Assembly: GCA_036924285.1 (NCBI GenBank)
Contig: JAYKYS010000005.1
Location: 29,114,001 to 29,178,000, forward strand
Length of the DNA stretch: 64,000 nucleotides
Source: Asterella californica
Taxonomy: Eukaryota; Streptophyta; Marchantiopsida; Marchantiales; Aytoniaceae
Reading direction: 5' to 3'
Position numbers and translations under genes: made by a program. This document shows positions 10,995 through 22,543 of this stretch, piece after piece. Position 1 is the first letter of the stretch; each line of letters begins with the position of its first letter. The notes beneath the pieces were generated by a model. That model had not been told where the DNA came from and did not search any database. It was given only the letters and a program-made list of their open reading frames with translations.

Positions 10995-11260
10995 TGTTGG
11001 GTTCAACTTGTTGATATAGTAGATCTACGGTTAATATAAGCCAGAGTGGTTAAGATAATTATGTACAGTTAGTTAAAGGACTAACTCACCATTAGGGTTG
11101 TCCTTGTACTCACCTCCACTATATATACATGGAGAGACGAAGCCTCTCTCATCTCGCTCATCAGAGCAGTAGAGAGCGTGTGTCCTTTGCTGATAAGCAA
11201 GATGTAGTTTGTGCACTGAGAAGTACATGAGAGACAAGTTTGAGTTGTGTGGTGCCCACA
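10995..11260 (+). repeat. Possible short LTR (TGTTGGG...CCCACA)
   Basis: The segment opens with TGTTGGGTTC and closes with GCCCACA, giving short inverted ends. It contains a TATA-like CTATATATACATGG near 11118-11131, followed by a CTCTCTCATCTC tract typical of LTR leaders. There is no matching target duplication, primer site or polypurine tract. It may be one surviving end of a copia-like element. Confidence 0.3.
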
Positions 11261-12060
11261 ATTTGCAAGATTAGAGATTTTTCAAAATTTGTTAAGTTAA
11301 TGACAGATTTATATAATTGAAGTAACTTTATTACTTAAGATTGCACCTTGCTTAGTGAGAAGATGATCTTAAGGGACTTTGTAAGGAGAAGTCGACTTCT
11401 TCCGAAGTCGGAAGATGAACGTCTTCTGGACAGTGTCTTCTGGAAGACGAAAAATAGAAGTTGGAAGTCGAAAGACGGTGATTGCGACTTCAAGGGTACC
11501 AATCGTGCATCACATATGTGAGGGGTAGGTATACCAACCAGTTAGTCACCATAGTAGTAGGTAAGTCGAGATAACCCAGACCATTATCTAAATCGCGCAT
11601 GGAAGATACGGGTGGAGGCGCATTAGCACATATTCTCTTGCTGCTTCACGCATTGAAAACGACTGCGCACTAGGATCGATTGCACATTGGGAATTAGAGA
11701 AAGCATTGGAAGCACATAAGATCGAATTGGACCGAGAGAGAGCGAGAGCGTCTTCTAGCCAAGAAGCGTATTCGAGTTGGGAGAATAAGGAATCCCTGAG
11801 GAGTTGAGAAATCAGAAATAGAGGGTCGAGGTAAGAAATCAAGAGAGAAGTTGTGGAGTGCAGTAGCAAGCTCGATTTCAGAAGCAGAGGGGCGCAACTC
11901 GCAATTGATCGATGGGCTTTTTGCAAACGAGCGAGGAAGCGCGGTGGCGCGCTACGTGGCGGCTACATGCTTGACTTCTACTCCGACGCTTAGGTTTAGT
12001 AGTTCTAGAAGTTAGCTCATATTACTTCTAGTCCTTTATGTATATGTTTGACATCTTTGC
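11261..12060 (+). pseudogene. GAAGAC-rich sequence with a degenerate coding fragment
   Basis: 11374-11480 is dense in GAAGAC/GTCTTC words. From about 11618 to 11800 a plus-strand frame without ATG encodes an amphipathic, charged helix-like segment (WELEKALEAHKIELDRERARASSS) ending in a stop, and a basic segment follows in another frame to about 11990. I do not recognise the family. Similar GAAGAC-rich, coding-like sequence resumes at 16211-17320 beyond element J. The two parts may be one older locus split by J, though no duplicated target site was found. Confidence 0.3.
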
Positions 12061-13320
12061 ATATGGTGTTAACACTATTTTGAGTCCTAGTAGGCTGATA
12101 GTATGTTAGTTATCTTGTTCAAGCATTTGTGCGCTTGTGCAAGTGACTTCTTACTTGTCTATGACGTTCAATGTACATAACTTAGGGTTTCCATGCTGAT
12201 AGGGGTTTGAGCTCATGGGTTGTACTTACTTGTCGCCCATGCACGCTTTCTAGCTAATTTAAGTTATTTTTCAGGGCTATGTGTCATTTTAGGTAGTTTA
12301 AGTTTTACGCTGGCACTCTAGGGGGCTTGACGTGGTAGCCTATGAGTGTAGATAAGTTACCAGGTAGTTTAAGGCACAAAAGGACAGTCAAGTGGAGCTA
12401 TGAACTCCCATTGGTCCATTTTTGTCTTTTGTAAAACTCAAAAGTTTAGAAATAGAGCTCTAGAGGAGAGTTCGAGCAATTGGTGAGGTATCTTCGAAAT
12501 CTGAGAACACAGGAAGAGAGAGCTCGTCGTGCCAACCACTGTCAGTGAAATTTTTGCTCGATTTGGATCAATAAACAAGGAGTTATGCCCAATTGAAGTT
12601 CGGATTGTGCCAAAACTGTATCACTTTTGTTGATTTTGGGATTTTCGGTGCCAATTGCAGCAGAATTGAGGAAATCACTTCAAAACTTCGTGGTTGCGTT
12701 CACTGTCAGGAGAGCTACGACTGTCCAAAAAGTTTCGAATCATTTGAGTAATTGAGTAATTCAGGGCGGCCGCTGAAGCAGAGGGGGTCTGAAAAGCTCT
12801 TAATCTAGAGCAGCGACTTCAGAGGAGGAGATCTGGAGTTCTATGTACATTCAGGAGTCCCAACTTCACAGGGATGTTCAGCATCCTATAGACTTCAAAT
12901 ACTGTGAGAAGATTTGAAATTCATCGAGCCAATTCTCTGTTCTAGGTCATAATAGTTGTCTAGGTACCAGAAATTGCCATAATTCTCTTATTCAGAACTT
13001 TTCTGTCAACATCTCGGTGCTAGAATTCAATCTCAGGCTGAAACTTCGTTTGTGTGTTCAGTAGTACCTCATTTACATGTAGGGGAAGTTTAGAAGTCTA
13101 AACCTTCATAGTTTTCCTCTCTTTGAGTGCCAAAGTTCACCGTCTAAACCTATTACTACTAGTGAGACCTAAATTTCACTTTTTGAGCATATTAGAGGAT
13201 CCTACACTCCTGTGTGAGTGTTTATAGCTCCTGTTGTGACCTGAAAGCCAACCTCTTGAGTAAACAACCACAGCCAGAAGCCCGGCGCTTTCCTAGGTAG
13301 ACGGATCACACTCCGACATA
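12061..13320 (+). repeat. Element J 5' LTR
   Basis: Shares ordered blocks with the B LTRs: TTTTGAGTCCTAGTAGG near 12082, GGGGCTTGACGTGGTAGCC near 12325, CTCCCATTGGTCC near 12408, CTGAAGCAGAGGGGGTCTG near 12774. It ends in CTCCGACA, like the CTCGACA end of B. The start is placed only by where similarity begins. Confidence 0.7.
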
Positions 13321-13395
13321 CTCTCTTTTTTGGTGAACTCGACGTGAAACACCTAAGGTGGGAGTTTTCTTGAGAGTGTTACAGGATCAGATATC

Positions 13396-14578
13396 ATGGC
13401 CAACCAAGGATCATCAAGTGGAGGTGCTGCTGCTTGCTCAGCAACCTATTCAGTTTGATGCTGCTACGATGAAGATGTTCCAAGCTTTTTCCATGTTTAT
13501 GCAGTAGCAGCAGAGCACAGAGAGGAAGGAGGTATTATCAACCAAGGCGTTGCAATCGGTGGTGCATCAGATGGACCAGTTCAAGGGGACAGATATTTCC
13601 AAGTACGTGCGATACTATGCTAGAGAGATGGAGGTGAACAAGGTACCTGAGAAGGAGATGGTGGAGAACTTTGAACTTGCTGTTGTCCTTGAGATTCGTG
13701 GGCGTGTGAAGGAGCTCAAGCAGCAGCAAGGACAGAGTTGGGAGAGCTTTATGCGCGCTTTGAAGGAGGAGTACTACACTGAAGATTCAGAGAGGGTGAC
13801 CAAGAGAACATTCTTGGAGTGGGTGGTTAAGCCTAACAAAGGTTTGTCTGTAAATGAGTTGTTAAGGGAATTTGATCGTCAGTATGCTCAGCTTTCTAGG
13901 ACAGAGAAGCTTACACTGGAGGTGGAGAAGACCGAGCTTTTCTTACAAGCAGCGGACGTGACTATTCAGGAGAAGCTTGAGCTGTTGCTGGAAGACAAGA
14001 GTGAGGAGAGAGGATTGAAGACTGACTGGAAGGAGGTTGAAGAGGCTGTTTCTTTGCTGACCAAGAGACAGAGAAGAAGGGACAAGGTGGTGGTAAGTGA
14101 AGCAGCACCTCTGATAATTCATGTCAAGCAGTTGCCTACTAAGCCCGCTTTGGTAATTGCTAGAGAGGAAGACTCACCGCTTGATGAGTTGATTAAGGGT
14201 ATGAAGGAGCTTAAGCTTAAGCTCACTAGGTTAGAAGAGAAGGAGCAGAATGTACAGCCTGCTATGCAGAGACCTCAGATGAGAGAAGGCTTTGTTCATC
14301 GTTGTATATGGTGTGATAGCTTAGACCATTTAAGAAGAGATTGTGGAGAGTTTTCAGATGCATTGAGGAAGGATCTTATCTTCTTCAAAGATGGTAAGAT
14401 CCATTTGAGAGAAACTGGGATGATGTTGGGAACCAACTTTGGCAAGGGTGGTATGAAGAGACTTGTGAATGAGATATCAGCATCACATGCTGTTTCTCTT
14501 GTGAATGCTGCTACATGTGGAGTGAAAGTGGAAATGGAGAGAGAGAGAAAGGGACTACTGGGTTGTGGTCTGATGTAG
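13396..14578 (+). pseudogene. Element J gag
   Basis: Gag polyprotein of a B-lineage Ty3 element. ATG at 13396 precedes an early frame break and an in-frame stop, after which a long frame (13550-14578) covers the capsid-like alpha-helical region (DSERVTKRTFLEW, ELLREFDRQYAQLS) and a zinc knuckle C-x2-C-x4-H-x4-C (CIWCDSLDHLRRDC). It aligns along its length with B gag. The frame ends prematurely by a shift near the GA-rich run at about 14535-14560. After that, gag continues in the overlapping 14515 frame. It would package RNA if intact. This copy is disabled. Confidence 0.8.
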
Positions 14579-15771
14579 TGCGGTCCGTAGCTAGAACAGA
14601 GCTAGACAAGGATGTGCTACGAAGGGTTGGCAACTCAATTCGAGAAGCTACAGGATGGAATGATCCTGTGGATACTATGTCAGTGCATGCTTATGTTGCA
14701 AGAAGTCAGCATGAACTTGTACTAGAAGAAAAACGCAAGAGGGAGGATGCAGGTGAGGCTTCTACAGCCAAACGACCTGCTACAAGGAGTGAAAAGGCTA
14801 GACCAGAGGCAAGGCAGGAGACAACACCTACTCGGGAGGAGAATATGGAGGATCAACCATCTACAACACCAAAGGAGAAAGAGAGAAGCAAGGAGAAGGG
14901 TAAGATGCCTGCATACAAACTTCAGTCTGACATTGAGATTGCTACAGACTTGAAGCAAGTGTTAGAGAATCGTATTTTGAATGGGAAGGTTGAGTTTACC
15001 TTGGGTGAGATTCTTGGGATTGCAAAGCGTGAGTTCCATGAGGTTATCATAGATATCATCAAGAGGAAACGTCAGATTTTGGGTGAAGCAGCTACGCTTA
15101 ACGCTCTAGAGACCAAACTGTCGGATGATGAGGAAGATGAGATTGCTGATTATTGCTCTCAAGTATCAGAGGGGAGATCGTATCAGCACGTGAGGTTTGA
15201 AGATGAGGTGGAAGCATCGCAAAAGAGCCATTACTCTCACAACCATTGGGCAAGAACAACCACAGAGACCTTGGTGAAGTTGGGAGATCTGGAGGAACCT
15301 GTGGTGGCATTGATTGGTCACGGCTCAGAGATTAATCTGATGTCTAAGGAGCTGTACAAGCGTGGAAGGTGGCCCATAGACACCGACCATGGATGGCTTA
15401 TCCGTGCTGCCAACAACCAGAGAGGAGAACTGTATGGTGCTTGTCCCAACATCAAGGTAACTGTGGGTGACATCAGTGATGTTCAGAATTTTTTTGTACA
15501 AGACATGTCAACCTATCCTATCATTCTAAGGCAGCCTTACATTACTGATGTTAGAATGGAAACACGAGTTATGGATGATGGTTCAGCCTATGCTAGGATA
15601 CGTAGTAGAGATGGCAAAAGAGCTATTCAGTTTTTGACCGTTGCTGCAGAACATGAGAGGAATCGTGATAGCTTGAGAGACCGTCCACTACCTAAGATTA
15701 CTCAGGAGTTTAGAGAGTCTAGGGGTTTTGGCAGAGTACCATTGAAGAGTGAGACTTCAACGGTACAGTAG
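14515..15771 (+). pseudogene. Element J gag C-terminus and aspartic-protease region
   Basis: The frame continues gag after the shift: a Lys/Glu-rich linker with KRPATR and a conserved EILGIAKREFHEVIIDIIKR block shared with B. A retropepsin-like domain follows, where B has VDHGSEIN and J has IGHGSEINLMS, so the catalytic Asp is replaced by Gly in J. Downstream the conserved ILRQPYITDVRMETRVMDDGS block matches B. It ends at TAG 15769-15771. Loss of the Asp plus truncation means this copy cannot process itself. Confidence 0.75.
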
Positions 15772-15830
15772 AGCTAGGGTTCTCGCCTGATCTAGTAGAG
15801 CATGAGGCTTTATCCACTGGCTTCTTAGGA

Positions 15831-16211
15831 TTGACGTCATGCGGATCAGTGTGTTATAGGAAGGTTGAGAATCTGAAGAGGTTTGAGAGGCAACATGTGA
15901 AGTGTGTACAACAGGCTTTGAGGGACAGTGGAGAGTTAGCAGGAGATGAATACATATCTGGAGTGTTTGAAGAGCAGTATTTGGTAGATACTATAGGGGA
16001 GTTGAAATCTATAGTAGAAAGTTCTATAGATGATGTAGATAGAGTGGTGAGAGTGAGCTCCAAGGAGCTTTATGATGTAATTGATAAGTTTATAAACCGA
16101 CAAGAGGTGTATGTGGAGACCAAGTACAAGTCAGTGGCAAAGAAAGTCAAACCGACCGCGGGGGGCATCAAACCAGAGGCGGGAAGCGGTGGAGAAGGAG
16201 AAAGAACATGA
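15831..16211 (+). pseudogene. Element J pol N-terminal fragment
   Basis: Matches the segment of B pol before the reverse transcriptase: a DDVDR block and VETKYKSVAKKVKP, equivalent to B at about 28090-28325. It then diverges into unrelated sequence and a stop at 16209-16211. This marks the 3' truncation of J. Confidence 0.7.
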
Positions 16212-17320
16212 GAAGAACCTCAATACTGCTTCCGGCTGCTTCTGATTGCTTCTTCAGTCTTCTGCGCACTTCCATCTTCTTAGGAATCCATGCGATGCCT
16301 TGCTTAGTTAGGATTGTTTAGATATAGCTCGGAAGACGAGAGCTACTTATGAAACACTGTTAGAATCTTGGAAGACGGAATAGCTATCTTTTGGAAGACT
16401 AAGTTTGTCTTTTGAGAGTGAAAGCGAGACTATGAGGGCCGGGTAAGGACTGAGTCTTCGACTCACAAGAAAATATGTGTGGCTTAGTGTAACAAAAGCT
16501 CGAAATATGTCGATGCATCCTCGAGGTTTGGTGTTACCGGCAGCGGAGTTGGCTGAGGCCGAACCTTACATCAATGAGTTGAGCCTCGACTTTTTTCTGT
16601 GGAACTGGAATCTCACGGACCAGGATATTCTAGAGGAGGTTTGGACAGCACTGCCTCCGTGTAACCTTATATCTGTGAAGGCAGGGGCCGCTTGCAGAAG
16701 ACCATCTTCTTGGACGGTGGAGTGGTGGTGTAGGGCTTTTCACAAGTCAGAAGCAGAGAACTGAAGGTACGAGTTGGAGAAGAAGATCTACCGATGATAT
16801 CAGAGAAGCGGTATGTACTTGGAAGCACCACCTGCCTCTTCTTGGAAGACAGACATGGGAGGAACGGATGGAAGATAGAAGCTTACCGGGAGCCGAGGAA
16901 GCGTCTTCTAGGAAAGTTGTATCTTCATCTTTTCCTCAAGGGAAAAGCACAGAAAGTGAGATACCTTGGAGATCAGGACGTGGAGTTCCTTGAAGCTATT
17001 TGGGAAGGACAGATCGTCAATTGGAGCGTCTTCTTCCACACTTACATCCAGGCGAGCTAGTGTAATTGGGCACCTCAGCAGGAGGGCACCTCACCCCGTT
17101 CTTCTGTTATTTGTACGTGTCCAAGAGAGATTTGCAAGAAGACTAGTTGGCTAAGTATGGGCCAGCAGGACAGCACAAGGTGAAAGAAGAGATCTCAGAG
17201 ACAAAAGACCAGGCAGTGGTCATGTCTTCCCCTCCCACTCCAGTGTCTCAGGCAGAATCGAGCACTCAGCAGAAGATGATTTTGGTGAAAAAAGACAACT
17301 TCAGTGGCACAGAAGACAAG
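16212..17320 (+). pseudogene. Unidentified decayed coding region, GAAGAC-rich
   Basis: Three plus-strand frames (16477-16764, 16794-17060, 17147 onward) look like shifted pieces of one protein: a Trp-rich acidic part (FFLWNWNLTDQDILEEVW), a basic hydrophobic part (RLLGKLYLHLFLKGKAQKV then FLEAIWEGQIVNWSVFF), and a Ser/Pro/Gln-rich tail. GAAGAC and GTCTTC words are strikingly frequent throughout. I do not recognise the family; a transposon gag-like protein is possible. The right edge is set by the start of element G similarity. Confidence 0.35.
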
Positions 17321-19590
17321 AATCTTTTTCACATCTCAAATGTGGTTTGCAACGAACTTTCTGTAACCATCAGAAGTCACAGCTTCGTCTTTGTCCTCCA
17401 CCGGACAACCTTTCATGAGAATATCATCCAGAAATGGGATAGTGACCTCAAGTACAAAACTCTCATAACATCTTATGCATCACGTTTTGCATATGGGCTA
17501 TTGAGTTTGTTGCACCTTGAGGAAGAGTACATATCCGCATCAACCCCAAAGGTGTATGGATAGTAGTCAAGTCTCTACTCTCCAAAGCAAGCTGAAACTG
17601 ATCGTAACCTGAAAACAAATCTCCAATCGAATAGATTGATCTTTCAGCAAATGTCTCAACTACTTCATCAACCACAGGTCATGTCTCAACATTTCAAATC
17701 GTGATGTTGTTGGCATGCTGTAAGTCTTCGATGAAGCGTAAAGCTCTTGTCTTCTTAGGTATTGTGAACCAGCGGCTAGAGTACGGAGCCGTAGATGGTT
17801 CAAGAATACTCATCCGTATTCTCTCCTTCAGCAACTCAGTGACCTTTGATAGCAAAACACGAGGGACTAGAATCGACTTCGACGTGAAGAACAATGAAGA
17901 TAACCATCAGAGCTATCACACTAGGATCCACACAGCCAATCTCTCCAGTTGAGAAAGAAAATGTCTTATCATGGCTAACTATCATCTGCTCGAAAGTTCT
18001 TTTTTCTACTTCGGTCAAGAAGCCACCCCCTCCGACTTGAAGCTACTCGAGTGTCTCTTGAGTAAACTGGTGTCCTACCTGTGTAGGATTTCTAAGCACA
18101 TGCTCAATGACCGCTAACTCCATCTGTTGTAGTGAATCAACAGGCAATTGGATCGTCACTGGTTTCATCTTCCTCGCTACTGTTTTGTATTGTATGCACC
18201 TTTGCTTCTTGACGAGAGCCACACCAACAGATTGCATCCTTCCATCCATTCTCCAGTCTCGGATGAGGACAATATTGTAAGCATGGGACAACCTTCTCAT
18301 AGACTTTATGAGAGTGGATGGGGATCACCGCTCTTTCTCCCATCTGCTCCATCAACCTATCTACATCATCTAACCAATGAACAAATAACTACACCTACAA
18401 ACTCCTCGTAAATACAAAAAATCATCTCGTCTTCCTTCAGAACTCATGTACAACACAGATCTACTACATATTTCTCCATCCACCTTCTACTCTTCTCAGT
18501 CAGATCCTCTACTTGCGTGAACTCACTCTAATCGTCAGAACTGAAAGTCATCAAACCAGATTTTCAACTATATACAGTATAGGTACTCTCTAAATCTTGA
18601 GCAACCTCTTCACCAACCTCCTGTGATCCCTCCGGTTGCTCAAGCGGGATCATAGTAGTAGTAGATCCATCACTCTTGCTATCTCGTCTTACAAGAGTGG
18701 TTTATGAAAACCCTACTCCTACAGATAGAAGAACCTCTCAAAGTCTGTCGGTTTAGTTCGTGGTTCGTACGAACGGTCAGAAACTGCACAAAACGTCTAT
18801 CCTTTGGACTACGGATCCTAGCATAATGAGATCCGTCATCCATCACCTTGGTCTCCATTCGAACTGCAGTGATATAAAGCTGACCAAGAATCACAAGATA
18901 TGAAGTAGAAGACTGCACGAAGAAGTGCTGATCTACATCCACATCATCTATCTTCACTTTCACGTTAGGACAAGCGCCGTATAACTCACCCTTCTGGTTG
19001 TTTGCAGCACATAACACCTAACTATGGTTCAGTTCGATAGACCACTGACCTCTCTCGTACACCTCTCGTGACATGATGTTGATCTCAGATCCGTGATCAA
19101 CTAAAGCAGCAACATGTTCAAGCAGACTTCCAAGACGAACTCGTGTAGCAGTCGTAGCACGAGCCCAATGTCTTCTTCTGAAGTCACTATCAATAGCTGA
19201 ACTCTCCTCGCCAGCTTCCTCATCGTCAAACTCAACGGTATTGGTATCAGCAACTAACGCTTCTTGTTGATACCCATGATCATCAATCTCCTGAAAATGC
19301 ACCTTCCCGAATTCTACGTCATTCACAGAAGCTCCTACCACATCTATCATTTGACTTTCTATTTGTTCGGATATCACTTGTCTCTTTCATTTGATGATGT
19401 CGATGATCAGCTCGTGAAACTCCCTCTTCAATACCAAGAACCTCTCGAAGAAAAAACTCGATTCGTGCATCTAGTATCCTTTACTCCAAGATGCTCTTGA
19501 GATCCGTAGAAGTTTCAACATCAGCTACCAACTTGTAAGCCGGTCCCTTCCTCTTCTCTTGGGCAGTAAACCGCCTTCCAGCAGCCGTTG
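17321..19590 (-). mobile_element. Element G (left part): truncated B-lineage Ty3 copy, host of element C
   Basis: The minus strand corresponds to B positions of about 26886-29163. It includes the gag-pol linker, protease (LVDHGSEINIMS, 19018-19377 frame), the MRMETKVMDDGS block (18679-19017) and reverse transcriptase (IYSIGDLFSGYDQFQ, LPQGATNS, 17463-17675), with many stops and shifts. Similarity ends abruptly at 17321 inside the reverse transcriptase, so G lost its 3' half. At 19590 it is cut by element C and resumes at 63920, with CGTTG duplicated at both junctions. Confidence 0.85.
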
Positions 19591-20716
19591 TGTCTCGACC
19601 CTCATTCTCTAGATCGGGCGCAGACGCGAACAACAGAACCCTAGCGGACTTGCGTTAGGTTGTGAACGCTGCGAGTAGGACTTAACGGCTTGGCCGGAAA
19701 GTCGGGATCAGATGAACCCTAAGTGGTTCTCTAAATCAAGATTGGAACCTTGGGTTAGGACATAAAGGTCTACCCCAAGAGGACCTTAGACAAACACTGA
19801 CCTAAGGGGGCGAGTCTGGGAATGGACTGAAACATGAGTCTGAGACATAGGTCTGAGATGTGAGTCCGAGACGTGGGTCCGAGAGCAAACGCACCGTGGT
19901 TCGAATGCTGGTCCAAACCACAGGTTCGAGTCTGGGTCTGGACCACAGGTTTCCGAAGAATGACTCTAGAGTTGGAGCTCTAGAGACGTTTTAAGTCGTG
20001 GACGGAGCTCCACGCAAGATCTCGAGGCGAGTGAGATATCATTGGAAAGATCTCGATGAGAACTTTCTAGTGATATGTAGCACTCCTCGATCTGACCTCT
20101 GAGCTGAGAATTATGACTGAACCACGATCGAGTTGTGGTATAATTTTCAGGGACCAAAGAGGAGGGCGGGGCCGCCGATCCCCAGAAGTATATATGAGGA
20201 GGGCTCGATGCCTAGGTGGGCCAGGACGAGTCATCCGACCCCAGGGTTCGGCGGAAGGACTCTGGGGGCATGAGGTGATGGCTGGGCCGGTTCCAAGGCA
20301 CGTTCTCGTCCAGACTTGGACGTCTGGACTTAGGAACGCTATAAGAGCTGGGGCAAGACTATGGAACGAGTTGGCGGGTTAGACCACCGTTCGGGAGCCT
20401 AGACCCATACGGACATCACGGACGGTTGGGCCGCTAGGTGTGCTGGAGGCACCGTTTAAGACCCTGGACTTTATGGGAAATCCGTCCCAAGTCATCTTAT
20501 GACTTGCTCATGTTTGGGACCGACCTAGGCGGGTCTAGGTCGGGACTTGTGATTGCTGAGCTTGATGATTAAGGAGACGGTCCGGACCAAACTGAGATAA
20601 GGTAAGTGGTGCATGGACGCTATCTTATGATTGTGTTTGCAGGTTAGTGGTGTAAAGTTTACGACCTACTGAGCAAGAGCTTCCGCTGACGCAACAAGGC
20701 GGTAGGTGCGCGAAAA
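19591..20716 (+). repeat. Element C 5' LTR
   Basis: Starts TGTCTCGACC directly after the CGTTG target site and ends GCGCGAAAA one base before the primer site. The 3' copy ends GCACAAAA, so the usual CA end is not evident. Its last about 370 bp match 63544-63919. A degenerate tandem motif of the GGGTCTGAGACG type repeats about four times at 19835-19884. Confidence 0.85.
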
Positions 20717-20717
20717 G

Positions 20718-20730
20718 TGGTATCAGAGCC
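20718..20730 (+). promoter_or_regulatory. Element C primer-binding site (initiator tRNA-Met)
   Basis: TGGTATCAGAGCC directly follows the 5' LTR. TGGTATCAGAGC is the standard plant primer-binding site complementary to the 3' end of initiator tRNA-Met. Confidence 0.9.
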
Positions 20731-20833
20731 AACGCTTCGGTGAGCGAGAACTTGAGATAACGACTGAAGGCTAGACGCTTGAGGAGGGACGCGAGACACA
20801 AAGCGGATCAACGTTTCTAGATGAACACTTGGA

Positions 20834-21747
20834 GTGATGACCGACGTAAGACAGAGTTCCAAGAGGAAGATCAAGAGACGAGTGACGGCTGACACCGAGA
20901 CCAGATCGACTCGAGCTAGTCCCGAGGCACAGTCAAGGAACGATAACCGACAATCTTCGCCCCAACATCAAGGAAGTCCAGTACCAGCTGCGGCACTAGT
21001 GCAGCAAGATGAAGTCTTGCCAACGGTGCCCAACGATTCAGGCGGAAGTCAAGGAGCCTTGTATGCAGAACTCATCAAGATGATGAAGACCATGCAGGAG
21101 GGTATGGTTTATAAGGATAAACGTATCGCTGAGCTTGAGGCAGGCCAAGGGAGTTCCTCGTCTACCAGAAAGCTTTGTAAGACGAATTTACCGATCCCAT
21201 TTCAGGTATAAGACGAGCTCGCAAGGTTAAGGATTTCTTAACTGAGCTGGACCTATACTTTGAGGCGCAATAGGCTCAGGACTCGGACAAGGTGAGAGCA
21301 GCGGTTACGTTCATGAAGGATCATGCGCTTCTCTGGTGGACTGCATACAGAGATGAGCATGCCTTGACCGTCTCGGCGCTTGGTTGGAAGGAGTTCAAGG
21401 TGTTGCTCGCGGGACGATTCACTCCGGAGTATCAAAGGATTCGAGATGGTGTCGACCTAGTTAGGCTGAAGCAGACAGGGACCTTAAGTGCTTATGTGCG
21501 CGAGTTCAGTGCTAAGCTGGATTCATTCTCCAAGTGGACTGAGGAGACCAAAATATGTATATTTATTGGAGGATTCAAGTCTAGCTCGGAGAAGGCTCTC
21601 TTTCGGATGCCGGAGCTATCATCGACAAGTGCCGAACTTTTGAAGCTAACGGAGCGGATTGAGGACGATGAAGTCCAGCAACAAAAACATTTTGAACCAC
21701 GCAGCACGGACAAGTTCCAAAAGAAGAACAAGGGCTTCAAGCGATAG
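20834..21747 (+). pseudogene. Element C gag
   Basis: An N-terminal basic, Gln/Ser-rich part with a short coiled segment (20834-21211) is followed, after a break near 21210-21290, by the retrotransposon capsid domain (21292-21747). That domain shows ALLWWTAYRDE, W-KEFKVLLAGRFTPEYQ and LSAYVREFSAKLD, the usual order of Ty3 gag. It ends in a basic tail. At least one stop or shift separates the halves. Confidence 0.8.
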
Positions 21748-22543
21748 TGGGATGGGGTGAGAAGGATCGGAAGGATTCTTCTGTCCCTACAGCAAAACGG
21801 CAGCAAACAAGAGCAAAACCTAAGGGGCAAACACCTCAGAAGGGCAACGGCGCTAAGTTTACTTGCTACAATTATGGGCGGACCATATTGCTAAGGGGTG
21901 CACGAAACCTAAGGTTAGTAACTGTAGCATGAATGAGTTTGTTGCAAAGGACTTGTTGGAGGACCAGATGACTATGACCTTGAGAACCACGAAGAAGATG
22001 CCGGGACTGATGTTTCTACAAGCCAAGGTTGCTAACCATGATGTTACTTTTCTTGTGGACACAGGAGCGACTCACTCCTTCATAAGTCCAAAGTTGGTGA
22101 AGAAGTTGGGCTTGCCTACCTCCAAGGCAGACAAGCCTATTCAAGTGCGCTTTGCCAAGGGCAAGACGTACCAAACTTTCGAAGTAGCCTTGGACGTACG
22201 ATTTGCGTGTGGGAAGTTGGAGTTCACAGAGAACTTCACGGTGTGCGAGATGGATGATATTCATGCGGTTTTGTGGAACACTTTCTTGGACAGGTTTGAA
22301 ATGAAACTTAGACTGAAACCTTTAAGGCTGAACGTTAGAGTTAAACGGCAGAAGCTGGGAGTGAGGCTGATCCGAAAGGTATGGAAAATTGACGACTTTG
22401 CAGTGAATTTGATCAAAGACAAACAGATGGACTTCAACGACGGAGTCATGTGTTTAATGCGGGTTGCAGATTTGATGACGATGACTGACAAGAGAAAACA
22501 TCAGGAGACGCGACTAAACTTCCGAAGATGCTTCGCGAAGTGA
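21747..22543 (+). pseudogene. Element C nucleocapsid and aspartic protease
   Basis: A degenerate zinc knuckle (CYNYG...HIAKGC) spans a frameshift near 21870. The retropepsin domain follows in the 21863-22543 frame with a canonical catalytic motif (FLVDTGATHSFIS, about 22048-22086) and a later VLWNTFLDRF flap-side block. This DTG motif contrasts with DGGS in D/E/F and DHGS in B/G. Confidence 0.85.

Larger units (their letters stand above)
12061..16210 (+). mobile_element. Element J: truncated B-lineage Ty3/gypsy retrotransposon
   Basis: J has a 5' LTR (about 12061-13320), gag, a protease region and the N-terminal part of pol. It stops abruptly near 16160-16210, before the reverse transcriptase. 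Order and proteins parallel element B (25232-30612). The LTR is closer to the solo LTR at 50283-51600 than to the LTRs of B. The 5' LTR boundary is uncertain because its start does not align with the B LTR start. The 3' half and 3' LTR are missing. Confidence 0.8.

Noticed and set aside
10995..11260. Complete copia solo LTR
   Set aside because: No matching target-site duplication and no primer site or polypurine tract; kept only as a low-confidence LTR-like repeat.
11588..11926. 112-codon minus-strand frame
   Set aside because: Shadow of a more protein-like plus-strand frame; low-complexity Leu/Ser content.
19880..19950. GGTTCGAAT and GGTTCGAGTC words suggesting a tRNA T-arm
   Set aside because: They lie in the C LTR within degenerate repeats; no cloverleaf can be formed.
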